This document shows positions 47,943 through 58,409 of a DNA stretch of 64,000 nt, piece by piece. The stretch comes from Solen grandis. Lineage: Eukaryota; Mollusca; Bivalvia; Adapedonta; Solenidae. Position 1 is the first letter of the stretch, and each line of letters begins with the position of its first letter. The position numbers and the translations under genes were made by a program. The stretch covers positions 19,654,378 through 19,718,377 of the forward strand of contig CM037795.1 in the NCBI GenBank assembly GCA_021229015.1. Reading direction: 5' to 3'. The notes under the pieces were generated by a model, which made no database searches, was not told where the DNA came from, and saw only the letters and a program-made list of their open reading frames with translations.

Positions 47943-48994
47943 ACAAGAGGGCCATGATGGCCCTGAATCGCTCACCTGAGTACCATTGCTTCAACTGATG
48001 TCAAGGTTTTTAAACAGACAAGGATTCTGATATAACTTAATCTAAAACATTTTACCCCTGACAATACTACACACCAAATATCTAAGCAATGGGCCATATG
48101 GTTTCAGAGAAGACTTGGGCGCAGGGTCATTTATCACCGTAGGGCCAAGACTTTGAAAATCTTTGTAATGAACCATTAGATGCTACTACATACCAAAAAT
48201 CTTAGCTCTAGGCCTTATTGATTCATAGAAGAAGATTTTTTAAGAGTTTCCTATTTAACTCTATGTAAAACAAGTGACCCCTGGTGTGGGGTCATTTATC
48301 ACCATAGGGCTATGATTTGTACAATCTTGGTAGTGGCCCATAAGATGATGCTACATACCAAATATCTAAGCTCTAGGCCTTATGGATTCATAGAAGAAGA
48401 TTTTTTAAGATTTTTCTATATAACTCTATGTAAAAAAAGTGACCCCTGGTGCGGGGTCATTTATCACCATAGGGCTATGATTTGTACAATCTTGGTAGTG
48501 GCCCATAAGATGATGCTACATACCAAAAATCAAAAGGCTAGGCCTTGTGGTTTCGGAGAAGAAGATTTTTTCAAGTTTTTCCTATATTAGCCTATGTGAA
48601 ATCAAGTGACCCCTGGGGCGGGGCCAATTTTGACCCCAGGGTCATAATTTGTACAATCCTGGTAGAGAGTCATAAGATCATGCTACATACCAAAAATCAA
48701 AAGGCTAGGCCTTGTGGTTTCAGAGAAGAAGATTTTTTAAATTTTCATTTTTAAAATCTATTTTTAGCTCCTGTGACCTAATTATGCGATGGACCAGAAC
48801 CATTTATACAACTTTAGTAGAGCTTCATCCAAGGAACATTCCTGCAATATATTTTTCAAATTGGCCATGCCGTTTAGGAGGAGATGTTGTTTGAAGCAAT
48901 TGTTGACGCCGGACGCACGCACGCACGCAAGCACGCACGGACAAAAGGCGATCAGAAAAGCTCACCTTGAGCACGTTGTGCTCATGTGAGCTAA
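47943..48994 (+). mobile_element. Family A element, complete, with tandem core
   Basis: It starts ACAAGAGGGCCATGATGGCC and GAATCGCTCACCTGAG. The core has about four units of about 170 bp (GTGACCCCTGGTG, ACAATCTTGGTAGTGGCCCA, GCTAGGCCTTGTGGTTTC). Near the right end is a (GCAC)n/CGGACGCACG tract, then the terminal hairpin AGCTCACCTTGAGCAC/GTGCTCATGTGAGCT and CTAA at 48991-48994. Open frames in the core (FRRRRFF-type) are repeat artefacts. Confidence 0.75.
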
Positions 48995-49135
48995 CAAAAC
49001 TAGACAAAAAAAGACAAGTATCCATTTATTGAAAAAATATATGTGAGATATCTTAAAAATTGCTGCAATATTGCTATTCTGAAATCTTGAAATGTTCCAG
49101 AGAGTGACATTTGTCTGCCCAGCGTCAAAGCTGAC

Positions 49136-49237
49136 TTAAGACTTGGGGACAAATTTTAGAGCCACACTGTTTATACAGTAACGCTTTCCTGTGTTTGTTG
49201 GACCATCATCAAACACATGCCCAAGGTGGGAGTCACA
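49136..49237 (-). CDS. Methionine-R-sulfoxide reductase B, terminal exon
   Basis: On the minus strand, after the acceptor TATATTTCAG, the exon encodes [20 protein letters not shown] then [13 protein letters not shown] and a stop. The [10 protein letters not shown] and GKRYCINS motifs are diagnostic of MsrB, which reduces the R-epimer of methionine sulfoxide. The Cys in RYCINS is the catalytic position (Sec in some animal paralogues), so this is a Cys form. The first Cys is the second residue of the second zinc-binding CxxC; its partner must be in the preceding exon. The exon starts on a codon boundary (phase 0). The upstream exons, with the first CxxC and the GWPSF region, were not found up to the right edge and may lie in the gap or beyond. 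The final intron begins about 130 bp from a minisatellite. I leave the symbol empty because the paralogue cannot be chosen from one exon. Confidence 0.85.
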   Translation of the reverse strand, partial: CDSHLGHVFDDGPTNTGKRYCINSVALKFVPKS

Positions 49238-49364
49238 CTGAAATATAAGAATATAAGAATATTTTTCGAGTAAATAAATAGCAAATATCTTAAAAGAGGG
49301 AGAAGAAGTTAAGGTGTTCAATGTTAAAAAGCCTCCTGCCATTATAGGAAAAGGGAAACACAGG

Positions 49365-50000
49365 CAATTCCCCTCCCAGATAATTCCCCTCCCGTGATTT
49401 TTACAAGGTGGACATTTCCCCTCCCGTGATTTGTACAAGGTGGACATTTCCCCTCCCGTGATTTGTACAAGGTGGACATTTCCCCTCCCGTGATTTGTAC
49501 AAGGTGGACATTTCCCCTCCCGTGATTTTTACAAGGTGGACATTTCCCCTCCCGTGATTTTTACAAGGCGGACATTTCCCCTCCCGTGATTTTTACAAGG
49601 CGGACATTTCCCCTCCCGTGATTTTTACAAGGCAGACATTTCCCCTCCCGTGATTTTGACAAGGCGGACATTTTCCCCTCCCGTGATTTTTACAAGGTGG
49701 ACATTTCCCCTCCCGTGATTTTTACAAGGTGGACATTTCCCCTCCCGTGATTTGTACAAGGTGGACATTTCCCCTCCCGTGATTTGTACAAGGTGGACAT
49801 TTCCCCTCCCGTGATTTTTACAAGGCAGACATTTCCCCTCCCGTGATTTTGACAAGGCGGACATTTCCCCTCCCGTGATTTTGTACAAGGTGGACATTTC
49901 CCCTCCCGTGATTTTGACAAGGCGGACATTTCCCCTCCCGTGATTTGTACAAGGTGGACATTTCCCCTCCCGTGATTTTTACAAGGTGGACATTTCCCCT
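49365..50000. repeat. 32-bp minisatellite, about 20 copies, interrupted by the gap
   Basis: The unit is ACATTTCCCCTCCCGTGATT followed by TTTACAAGGTGG, with GTACAAGG and GACAAGGCGG variants. It sits in the last intron of the MsrB gene. Long minus-strand frames ([15 protein letters not shown]...) are artefacts of the repeat. Confidence 0.95.
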
Positions 50001-50100
50001 NNNNNNNNNNNNNNNNNNNNNNNNNNNNNNNNNNNNNNNNNNNNNNNNNNNNNNNNNNNNNNNNNNNNNNNNNNNNNNNNNNNNNNNNNNNNNNNNNNNN
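50001..50100. other. Assembly gap (100 N)
   Basis: Exactly 100 N characters: a conventional scaffold gap of unknown true size, opening inside the minisatellite. Some MsrB sequence could be missing here. Confidence 0.98.
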
Positions 50101-51107
50101 AAATCTGACATTTTTCATTTATCTGAGCCATAACACATGAGCTTCAGCAGTAGTCGAACTTAGCAGAAAGATAACGGCTATAAGCAATAGATAACAACAA
50201 CAATTAGCTGTTAGAGTTTAAAGAATTAAAAAATCTAGTCTCAATGCCAATCCAATATCAGCCAAAATCAAACTCGGTCCCAGCATTATCATAATTTGCA
50301 TTATTTATGGAACAGAATTCGGGCAAAAAATACATTTTGCCTTTTGACATGTCTATTGCTTCATTTGTCTAAGTGACAAGCATCATTTTGACTAGTACAG
50401 TACGGCGTAATCGTCGTCTGCGTTATTTGTTTTTTCAAATTAAACATTAATTATTCATTCACATCATAATAAACAACTGAAAATACATCTGCTTTTATTT
50501 CCATTTCATCACCGTATGGCACTGTGTATAGCTGGACAGTCCAGTTTGCATTCGTATTAAAATGGAATTTATTTCGTCGGTTTAACGAATCGATGAATGA
50601 CACATGTAGCTAAGCAAAATAACACATGTACGCAAGCAGAATGACAAATGTCAAAATGTGCACCTAGCATAATGACGTTGGAGAGCGCTTTTCCGGTTTG
50701 ACTAGGAGCGAATTCAGTTTACCTACTAGAGTTAACTAGAGTTACCAGAGTTGCAATAAAACGCGCGGGGTTTTTACCCTACGAACTCTGTAGGTTTACG
50801 CGAGTTCAACCCAGCGAGGTAGGTGGATAGACTAGCAAGCAATATGGCGGACGGAAAGCATCTAGGCAAATTTATAATAAATTATAAATATGTGATATCC
50901 TGTCTTTAAATAAGCCTGTAAGTAGCCTTAAAACAAGCTGGCAGTTAATTTATTCAAGCCCATGCTCGAACAAGTCATAAATAAAAGATCCATTGTTCTT
51001 ATCATATGTCTGTTTACAAATTACGTCACAAGGGGTAAACCTCATGCGTTCAGTTGATTGCTAACTAGATTATATTTATTACGTCATCAATACGACTTAA
51101 CTCGAGT
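50101..51107. other. Non-genic stretch with a CpG-containing promoter-like patch
   Basis: At about 50755-50870 the sequence becomes locally CpG-richer (AACGCGCGGGG, TTTACGCGAG) and contains AATATGGCGGACGG at about 50842. That word resembles the AAnATGGCGGC element (YY1 consensus) often found at start codons of housekeeping genes. A frame from that ATG closes after about 20 codons, so a first exon could only be very short. Suggestive only. Confidence 0.25.
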
Positions 51108-51108
51108 A

Positions 51109-51485
51109 GCGTTTGTTTATTTGTTTGTTGGGTTTAAGGTTTTAGTCATTTGGAGACGATGTCTACTTGAGAGAGATATAGTGCTGCCACATTGCAGTAT
51201 CACGCCGTAGACATGTGGCATGATACCACATCCAATCACTTTATCTTGACACCGGGCCAACCAGTTCTGCAACTACCCTTATATCGAGGGCTCAGTGCAA
51301 AACGGTCGTAACTTGTTCTTTAATACATATAAGTAACGACCGTTTTGCGCTGATCCCCCGAATTATGCTGAGCGCCAAGCAAGGGAGCTTTAACAGTACA
51401 ATTTTTTTACGACTTAGGTATGTTGCGGCCAGGGATCGAACCCACGACCTCCCGCGCCGGAGGCGGACGCTCTATAACTCGAGTA
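51109..51485 (-). mobile_element. SINE family 2 with a nested hairpin insertion
   Basis: The SINE matches 36285-36585, but between ACTACCCTTA and TGCTGAGCGCCAAGC an extra segment of about 85 bp (about 51279-51365) is present. The inserted segment is itself a foldback: GCAAAACGGTCGT is mirrored by ACGACCGTTTTGC. The head with GTGGGTTCGATCCCTGG is at the right on the minus strand. Confidence 0.75.
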
Positions 51486-52082
51486 GAACTATAGTTGGCC
51501 AACTGAACTCGCTCTCGGTAGTTCGAGAAAAAAATGAAGTACGAAACTGTGGCCGTTTTCTAAATTCGAAAAAGTTACTTCTTTTAAACAAATTGTTTGA
51601 AATTGAAAGTAAATCCACTGCTTAAAGACATAATTGCATTGTACATAATACTTTCCAATGCTTTTCTAAGTGCAGGCCAAACATGGCTTACAAAGATGAA
51701 TATTTAAATAATGAACGGCACGCACGCAAAAATTTATATACGAGATCTACATACTGTTCGTAGTTTCGTAATTCAGTCCCAGACGCTTAAGGGGTCTCAA
51801 GCACCCCCCCCCCCCCCCCCCCCCCCTGGCCCTGATAATACAATTTTTGGGTGACTGAAATTGCCTTGATTGGGTAAATGGAAATCCCCATCGTGAGCCC
51901 CTTACTGAAATAAAGTTAGCCAAATGACAAGTCACCCAGGCCGACCCTTGCTGAGAGAGCATCTCCGCTGTCATTAAGGCAACGGAACTGTGTCTGCTTT
52001 AATCTGAATCAGGCAAACGCCTTTAGTATTGCTGAACATACATTTTTTTTTTTAATTATTAATAAGTTTTAATACATATAAC
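51486..52082. other. Non-genic stretch
   Basis: It contains a C-run of about 21 bases near 51805-51826. No gene. Confidence 0.45.
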
Positions 52083-52720
52083 AAAAACGTCCCCAAACTG
52101 GATTAGAACTCGCAACCTAGCATTGCAGCCAGTGCCATAAAATTCGTATTAATATCACTATAAATCATGTAGAAAAATATTTTCACGATCTATATATTGA
52201 ATTAGCGGGCTGTGAGTTTAAGCCCCGGCGGCTACCGACCATGTTTTGTATGCTAGATTTTTTTTACGGAGGATATGAGTCTAGTACTGGTCCTTCCAAA
52301 GAGTGATAATAGGTTAACTGCCCGCCTAATGCAACAACCTCTAAGCGTTTTCATCCCCCCATTACAAAGACAAGAGTGTTGTGGATCAGGAATCTTGTAA
52401 AAACTGAAAAATAAATCTACCATATTTCCCTCAGATGCCCTTCAGAATGCATCTCCTAGAAAAAATATTTCTCAATGGGAATTATGCCCCCCCCCCCCAC
52501 CCCCCCGCGTACACACCTAAAAATGACCCTAAGTGAGAATAAAACTATTTAGCCCAAAGCTTAGATTTTAGAATATATAAAACATATATCTAACTTTTCC
52601 CCTCAGATACCACTCAGATTGCATCTCCGTCATTCCCCGTCTTTTATCCGGAGTAGCAAGCCCCCAGACCCCCTCACCCCTCCCCAGCACTGACATCAAA
52701 CATTTGTGTTCAAAAATTCT
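52083..52720 (+). repeat. Interspersed repeat R4, copy 2
   Basis: It repeats 21184-21850 in the same order: GTGCCATAAAATTCGTATTA, TTACGGAGGATATGAGTCTA, GTACTGGTCCTTCCAAAGAG, then blocks with CAGAATGCATCTCC. Confidence 0.6.
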
Positions 52721-52831
52721 GAATCCGAGCCAGAGTATCACAAAATATATTTGCTTAAAAGAGTTTTATATACTTTATGATAAATTTTTTTTTTCTTAAA
52801 GTCAGACTGTTATACATTTATTATATTTCAG

Positions 52832-52912
52832 CTCCTGTTATGATCATATTACGGAGATATACGATCATCCCGTACTTTCCCAGAGTTCCGAGTATTCAGT
52901 TTCCTCCCCTGG
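52832..52912 (+). CDS. Candidate 81-bp internal exon, unidentified
   Basis: The acceptor TTATATTTCAG precedes and the donor CTGG|GTAAAA follows. One frame is open throughout and reads SCYDHITEIYDHPVLSQSSE then YSVSSPG. The length is a multiple of three, so it could be skipped without a frame change. Tyrosine spacing (YDHI, IYDHP) resembles a cytoplasmic signalling tail, but no family is recognised. Confidence 0.3.
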
Positions 52913-53003
52913 GTAAAAACGAAATGCAGGATTTTGATACTACAAATTAACTTCTTTCAGTAGTTGGTAACCAGACTGACTGCATAAGTAATCTACAAAA
53001 TAA

Positions 53004-53657
53004 ACAAGAGGTCCATATGGCCCTAGATCGCTCACCAGAGTACACCATCTACTTTAAAACATTCCAAGTCGTTTCTATAAGGAAATTACACAACCCCAAA
53101 GGGGCCTCATTATTATAGGGATCAACTTTATTTTAGCAATTATGGTAACCATTCATGAGGTGACCATTTCTGCAAAATGAAATCAAATTCTGACCATAGG
53201 TTTACAAAAGAATTCAGAAATTTTCTAAACAGAGTATATAAGAAATTAGCTGACACCCTAGAGGCCTCGTTTTTCAAGGGATCAACTTTAGTTTAGCAAA
53301 CATGGTAGACATTCATGAGGTTACCATTTTTGCAAATTGAATTTAAGTTTTGACCACTGGTTTCATACAGATTAATAATTTTATAATTTTCTATACAGAG
53401 TATATAAGGAAAATAGCTGAAATATAAACATTTTTCAAGGGGTCAACTTTATTTTAGCAATTATGGTAGATATTCATAAAAAAAAAAACCATTAAACTCA
53501 AAGAAGCCTTAATCAGACATATCCTAATAGCTGACCGTTGTGTCAAAGGAAATTAAATTCTGACCATTGGCTTCATAGAAGAATAATTATGAAATTTTCA
53601 CGGACGCAGGGTGATCCTAATAGCTCACCTTGAGCACATTTTGCTCTGGTGAGCTAA
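53004..53657 (+). mobile_element. Family A element, complete
   Basis: It begins AACAAGAGGTCCATATGGCC and GATCGCTCACCAGAG. Core units of about 180 bp contain GGGATCAACTTTA and ATTCATGAGGTGACC. It ends CGGACGCAGGGTGATCCTAA, then the hairpin AGCTCACCTTGAGCA/TGCTCTGGTGAGCT, and CTAA at 53654-53657. Confidence 0.75.
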
Positions 53658-53814
53658 AATTCAGGAGACATGGAAATGCAGAATAAGATGCAATCACTAT
53701 TGATTCAAACCATTGGCACATTTGGTGCCCGACAGAAGGAGTCCTGATACACACCACTCAAGAGACCTTTTACCCCAATCAAGAAACCAGCGAGACTATT
53801 GACTTCACGTTCGA

Positions 53815-54180
53815 GATAAGAGATTAGAGAGACTTTGACCTTACAATATGATATGAGAGACTAGAGAGATTTTTACTTCGCAATTTGAGAAAAGAGACCA
53901 GAGAGACATTGAGACCAGCGAGACTACTGACCTCACCATTTGCAAAAAGAGACCAGAGAGACTTTGACCTCACAATATGATATAAGAGAACAGCAGATTT
54001 TCGACTTCCCAATTTGAGATAAGAGACCACAGAGACTTTGACCTCACAATATGATATAGAACTTAATTTGAGAAAAGAGACCAGACAGAAATTGAGACCA
54101 GAGACACTACTGACCTCACCATTTGAGAAAAGAGACCAAAGAGTTGACCTCACAATATGATATAAGAGACCAGAGTTTCC
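53815..54180. repeat. Imperfect tandem repeat (GAGAYTTTGACCTCACAATA units)
   Basis: Words TTTGACCTCACAATATGATA and TTTGAGAAAAGAGACCAGA alternate through the block, with units of about 60-130 bp. The minus-strand frame through it is a repeat artefact. Confidence 0.7.
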
Positions 54181-55057
54181 TTTTTTTGAGAGAAGCTATG
54201 ACAAAAATTTCCAATGAATAAAACACATAGGAAGACCAGTGAGAAATCTTTGAGAAATCTTTGTTATTTCTATTGCATTATATATAAGGGGCACTCTTTA
54301 AAACACACAAAATGTTAATTTCACATTTGTTTACTATATCATTTTTCTTAGTTTACTAGGAGTTGGTTGTGGACACCTGCCTATAATCAGTTAATATTTT
54401 GTTCCCCTATTGCTTTATTTCAGCACTTTATTTATGCATAAACATGTTTTACAGGATTTTCTTCTTGTGGATGCAATAATCGTATGTGCTTATGCATACT
54501 TTGCTATTATTTTAGCATGAATATGAATATAATTTTAATGCATCTATGTATGTGAAACTGAATTATGTAAATATCCATGCACAGGTAAAACATTAATTAT
54601 GTAAGTTTATACATGTACATATTTATGAATGGTTTTAATATGTCTCTTGTATTACTGTTAAAATTGATCCTATCTGGCTCTTTAAGTAATCCATCCATAA
54701 TTAATAGTTATCATTGGCCCTTCAAGTGATCATGGGACTTTTATAGTAAATGCAAGCCTTTATAGACTTAGAGCAAAATAGCTATTAACTCTAAGTCAAT
54801 GGATGCTTGCATCTGAACTTAAATCTTTATAAGAATTTGAAGGACCATGATTATAATATATTGGCAAATGATAATTACCTATCTCTTCAGATGAACCAGA
54901 GCCCAATGCCTGGGTACATATTAAACCCATGAAAAATGTCTACCCATAAGTGTCCAAACCTATGAGTTTTTAATCTGGGATAATGCAGTGTACCATTAGA
55001 TAATAACAACTTTATTCCTTTACATTGATAATAACACCTTTATTCCTTTACCTTGCT

Positions 55058-55095
<38 letters not shown>

Positions 55096-55290
55096 ACTGT
55101 TGATAATTTCAAAGTAACTAATATCTAACATTAATGTATGGAATTATATTTTGACCAATGAGATTGCAGTATTTTTCAAATTTTTTCGACCACTTGGTTT
55201 AATGGGTAACCTTGTATATACCACCAATCTTTGTGCGCATGCGTGTAGAGATGGACTTGAATAGTAATGTCAAAACATAATTTCATACAT
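54181..55290. other. AT-rich non-coding stretch with (TA)n
   Basis: A (TA)n microsatellite lies at about 55059-55091. Nothing else was recognised. Confidence 0.4.
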
Positions 55291-55407
55291 GAAGTAGGTT
55301 AATGTTTGTTATCCAGGGTTTAACAAGATAAATCGCTCTCTCGGCTGTGTCGAGATTGAGCGGTTTAATTTGTTTAACCCTCGATAACAAACATTAACCT
55401 ATACTTG
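55291..55407. repeat. 117-bp palindromic element
   Basis: AAGTAGGTTAATGTTTGTTA near 55292 is mirrored by TAACAAACATTAACCTATAC near 55385, with an imperfect stem continuing inward (ATCGCTCTCTCG against CGAGATTGAGCGGT) to a short loop. It is a miniature foldback. Confidence 0.8.
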
Positions 55408-56180
55408 TTTCACTTTCCAAAAGTTCCTTGACTTTTCATTGGTTGAATCATGGTCACATGGTTACCTCATATACTTCTATGTGGGGTCAGTAGAAATCAT
55501 TATAGGGTCACCAACCATCGGTAAAACAAAGAAAATTACAAATATTTGACTAGGAAAAGTGGTTGATGGAACAAATCAATCATTAGGTTTACATTGTAAT
55601 ACTGGACCTACCGGTATATGAACATTTAGGGAGTCAGTAATGTTCATAGGAACAATACGGTATATGCAGTATACCGGTACTGGTTCAAATTTGCGAGTTA
55701 CTCTTCTGGCTGACCTTGTGGCTAAAAGTTTGGTTGATCTTGTAACTAAAAACACAAAGTCTATCTACAATCGATACATATTTTTCTTTATGGTGCAATA
55801 TTCTGATGTTTTTAAATTTCTTTTGAATATAAAAAATAATGTCATTGTTAAATAAGCAATATCTGTGTTTGTCTTGTTTTGTGCTATTTTGTTACCATTC
55901 TTTGTTAACCCTTTACTTCATATACACTCATTTTGACACATTGGCAAACAGAGCAGACCCAGATCAGACAGTTCCTATACAGTAACCAGTGGCAAAGAAA
56001 AACTCATGATTTCATATACCATTTTAAGTTAATTAATATTCATGAAGTGACACAGGTTTATATAAATATATTGTTCAATTGTTATGGTTGGCTTCTGTTG
56101 CTATTTTTAATAATTTTAGAAAAGGAATAAAAGATATTCATATCCAAATGAACTGTTGTTGAATATGTGTGCCTACCATT
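55408..56180. other. AT-rich non-coding stretch
   Basis: No exon or repeat end recognised. Confidence 0.4.
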
Positions 56181-56420
56181 TAACCCTTTCCCTCATATAG
56201 ACTCATTTTGACGCACTCAATAGGTACCTCATAAAGCCTGATCTGCAGAAAACCACAGTTAAACCTTACCAAATTTAATTACAAAATCCTCATTTCCAGA
56301 CCACTGAGGAGAAGCGAACAGCATAAAACCTGATCAGCCTGCGAGTTACTCGCAGGCTGATCTGGTTTTATGCTGTTCGCATAGGTCTTTTCATGGTTTC
56401 CTCTATGAGGGAAAGGGTTA
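56181..56420 (+). mobile_element. 240-bp hairpin MITE, copy 2
   Basis: Same family as 9015-9254, with the same length and termini. The internal hairpin at 56314-56380 has a stem of about 31 bp with very few mismatches (GCGAACAGCATAAAACCTGA against TCTGGTTTTATGCTGTTCGC). Confidence 0.9.
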
Positions 56421-56683
56421 AGTTGGGATTAACTTTATTTGGCTAATGAATATTCTTTTTTGAGACCTTACAAAACTAGAATGTCAATGTGATGGAGAAA
56501 TCATACAGTCCTACAAAAAAAATTAAGATATGAACTGAATCTTTGCCACAGCCTTTATCTTGAGCTAGAATCATAAAATATTTGTTTGAAGATAACATGG
56601 GCTTACTGGATATATCAAACACAGCTTACATTTTTAAGGTTTTCTCACCTAATTGCCATCAATCCCATCAATACATACAAGTA

Positions 56684-56922
56684 TAACCCTTTCCCTCATA
56701 GAGGAAACCATGAAAAGACCTATGCGAACAACATAAAACCAGATCAGCCTGTGAGTAACTCGCAGGCTGATTAGGTTTTATGCTGTTCCCTGCTCCTCAG
56801 TGGTCTGGAAATGAGGACTAATAATTAAATTTGGTAAGGTTCAACTGTGGTTTTCTGCAGATCAGGCTTTATGTGGTACCTACTGAGTGCGTCAAAATGG
56901 GTATATATGAGGGAAAGGGATA
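56684..56922 (-). mobile_element. 240-bp hairpin MITE, copy 3 (inverted)
   Basis: Same family, opposite orientation, 263 bp away from copy 2. The right terminus reads GAGGGAAAGGGATA, one substitution from the others. Confidence 0.9.
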
Positions 56923-57401
56923 ACTTGACTATATTGGCTTACAAATGTCAAGAAATATAGTGACTTCAGTTCTTTTGATTACCTCCCTCTGATTATTTTG
57001 ATTCCATGAGTTATCTCCTCTGAAAACTATGAATTATCTCCCCTGTAAACTTTAAAACAGTGATTATCTCCATTTTTCTTTCTTTAAGAAATTTCAACCA
57101 ATCATAAATTGAGTTTTTCTCAAGATTAAACTATTTTTCCCATTTAAAGAAATTTTCTACATCCCATAGGTTTTTATATTAACTTAAATATGATATGGAG
57201 TATCTCCCTCAAATCTAAGGTAACAAAGAATCAGAGAAATATTACCATCCAATTACCAGATATGAAATACTGATCATGATAGTTATAGAAAATATATACC
57301 AGAAACGGTACCATCTGACATCTTTTGATTTTCTTAAACTACCAGTAAGTCACTGTAAAAGCTCCATATAGGGAGCAGTGTTAAACACACAGATAAACAA
57401 C
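56923..57401. other. AT-rich non-coding stretch
   Basis: Nothing recognised apart from short ATTATCTCC-type words repeated several times near 56980-57070. Confidence 0.4.
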
Positions 57402-57577
57402 TCTTTTATGAATTTTCGCCAGCAGGGCCTTATAAAAAATCCGGAAGAAATACTACATTATTGCATCTTGACCAAAAACAATATGGCACCATATTGTTTT
57501 TGGTCAAGATGCAATAATGTAGTGCTGTTATGTTTCTTCATGAATTTTGATAAAGCCCTGCAGGCGAAAATTAATAA
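57402..57577. repeat. Foldback element with a perfect 34-bp core palindrome
   Basis: Positions 57453-57486 (CTACATTATTGCATCTTGAC ...) are exactly complementary to 57489-57522, separated by 2 bases. The outer arms continue imperfectly: AATTTTCGCCAGCAGGGC at about 57411 against GCCCTGCAGGCGAAAATT at about 57556. Confidence 0.9.
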
Positions 57578-58257
57578 AAGTGTTGTGTACCAATAAGACA
57601 CCAATAATATCAAATATGTCCAACAATAAATGTTCTCCATCTAGATAAGTTTAACCTAACAGTGAAAAATGTCCATAAGTGGTCTGTGAACTGTGCATCA
57701 ATTTTTGGCCCTAAAAAGTACAGGGGTGCTTTTAATGAGGAGGAGAGCATTCATTTGAGAGATATGGTAAGACTGAAAGGGTACAGTATGGTACGGCTGT
57801 ACACCGGTACTTTGTTTCCTGGTACATTACCTGATATTTTTGGTACACACTGAGTACAAAAAGGTCAAAGAGCGATCAATTTTGAAAGAACTTCAACTGA
57901 TTGGAGTAGAGACCACTACATAGCCAATGAATTGAGGTGTTCTGTTTTGGCCTTTGTTGTTTCTTAGTTACAAACAAAAACCCAAATATATACTGGTGCT
58001 TCTCTATTCTATAGGTTGAAGTTTGGAAGTATTGAGACTTCCATGTAAGTAGGAATCAAGAAATATCACAATTTGCATGCTTTGTCAGGTGGTTACGCAA
58101 TCATTTACAACTTGAAAAAATCACATAGAGGGCTAATATAGTAGTTGGTACTATATTGTACCAAATACCATGTATCTAGTACCTAACTGTGAGGGACCTG
58201 TACCGTTTCAGCTCTAGGAATAGGGTATCTAGTCATCTGTATGGAGATCAGACTTAC
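57578..58257. other. Non-coding stretch, probably intron of the minus-strand gene at 58258
   Basis: No repeat ends. It lies downstream, in gene direction, of the donor GTAAGT at 58257, so it is intron if that exon is real. Confidence 0.35.
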
Positions 58258-58409
58258 CTCCAATTTTCTTGTCAAAGTCAGTGTACCACAATCCAGGAAG
58301 GAGCACCTCAGCAGCAAACCTGTCCTCACTCACTCTGGACTTGATAAGCCTGTCTGGCTGAATAGTAGCAATGTCAGGAAGTCCAGCAAATTTGTCAGAC
58401 ATTTTTAAG
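58258..58409 (-). CDS. 5' coding exon of an unidentified gene
   Basis: On the minus strand the acceptor TCTATTTACAG precedes the exon at 58409. The ATG is at 58402-58400, and the exon closes at 58258 with a consensus donor GAG|GTAAGT. It encodes 48 codons plus one base: MSDKFAGLPDIATIQPDRLI, then EDRFAAEVLLPGLWYTDFDK. GC content and codon usage are raised relative to the flanks. The first 17 residues recall the start of dynactin subunit 2 (dynamitin; an AxLPxIAxxxPD pattern), but the rest does not follow that family, so no name is given. It may belong to a gene that extends left towards 49 kb, but it does not look like an MsrB N-terminus. Confidence 0.6.

Noticed and set aside
48312..48894. 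Series of 60-92-codon plus-strand frames with repeated FRRRRFF motifs
   Set aside because: They are the 170-bp core units of a family-A mobile element.
49625..50118. Repetitive Lys/Gly/Cys-rich open frames around the N gap
   Set aside because: Products of the 32-bp minisatellite; one even runs through the N stretch.
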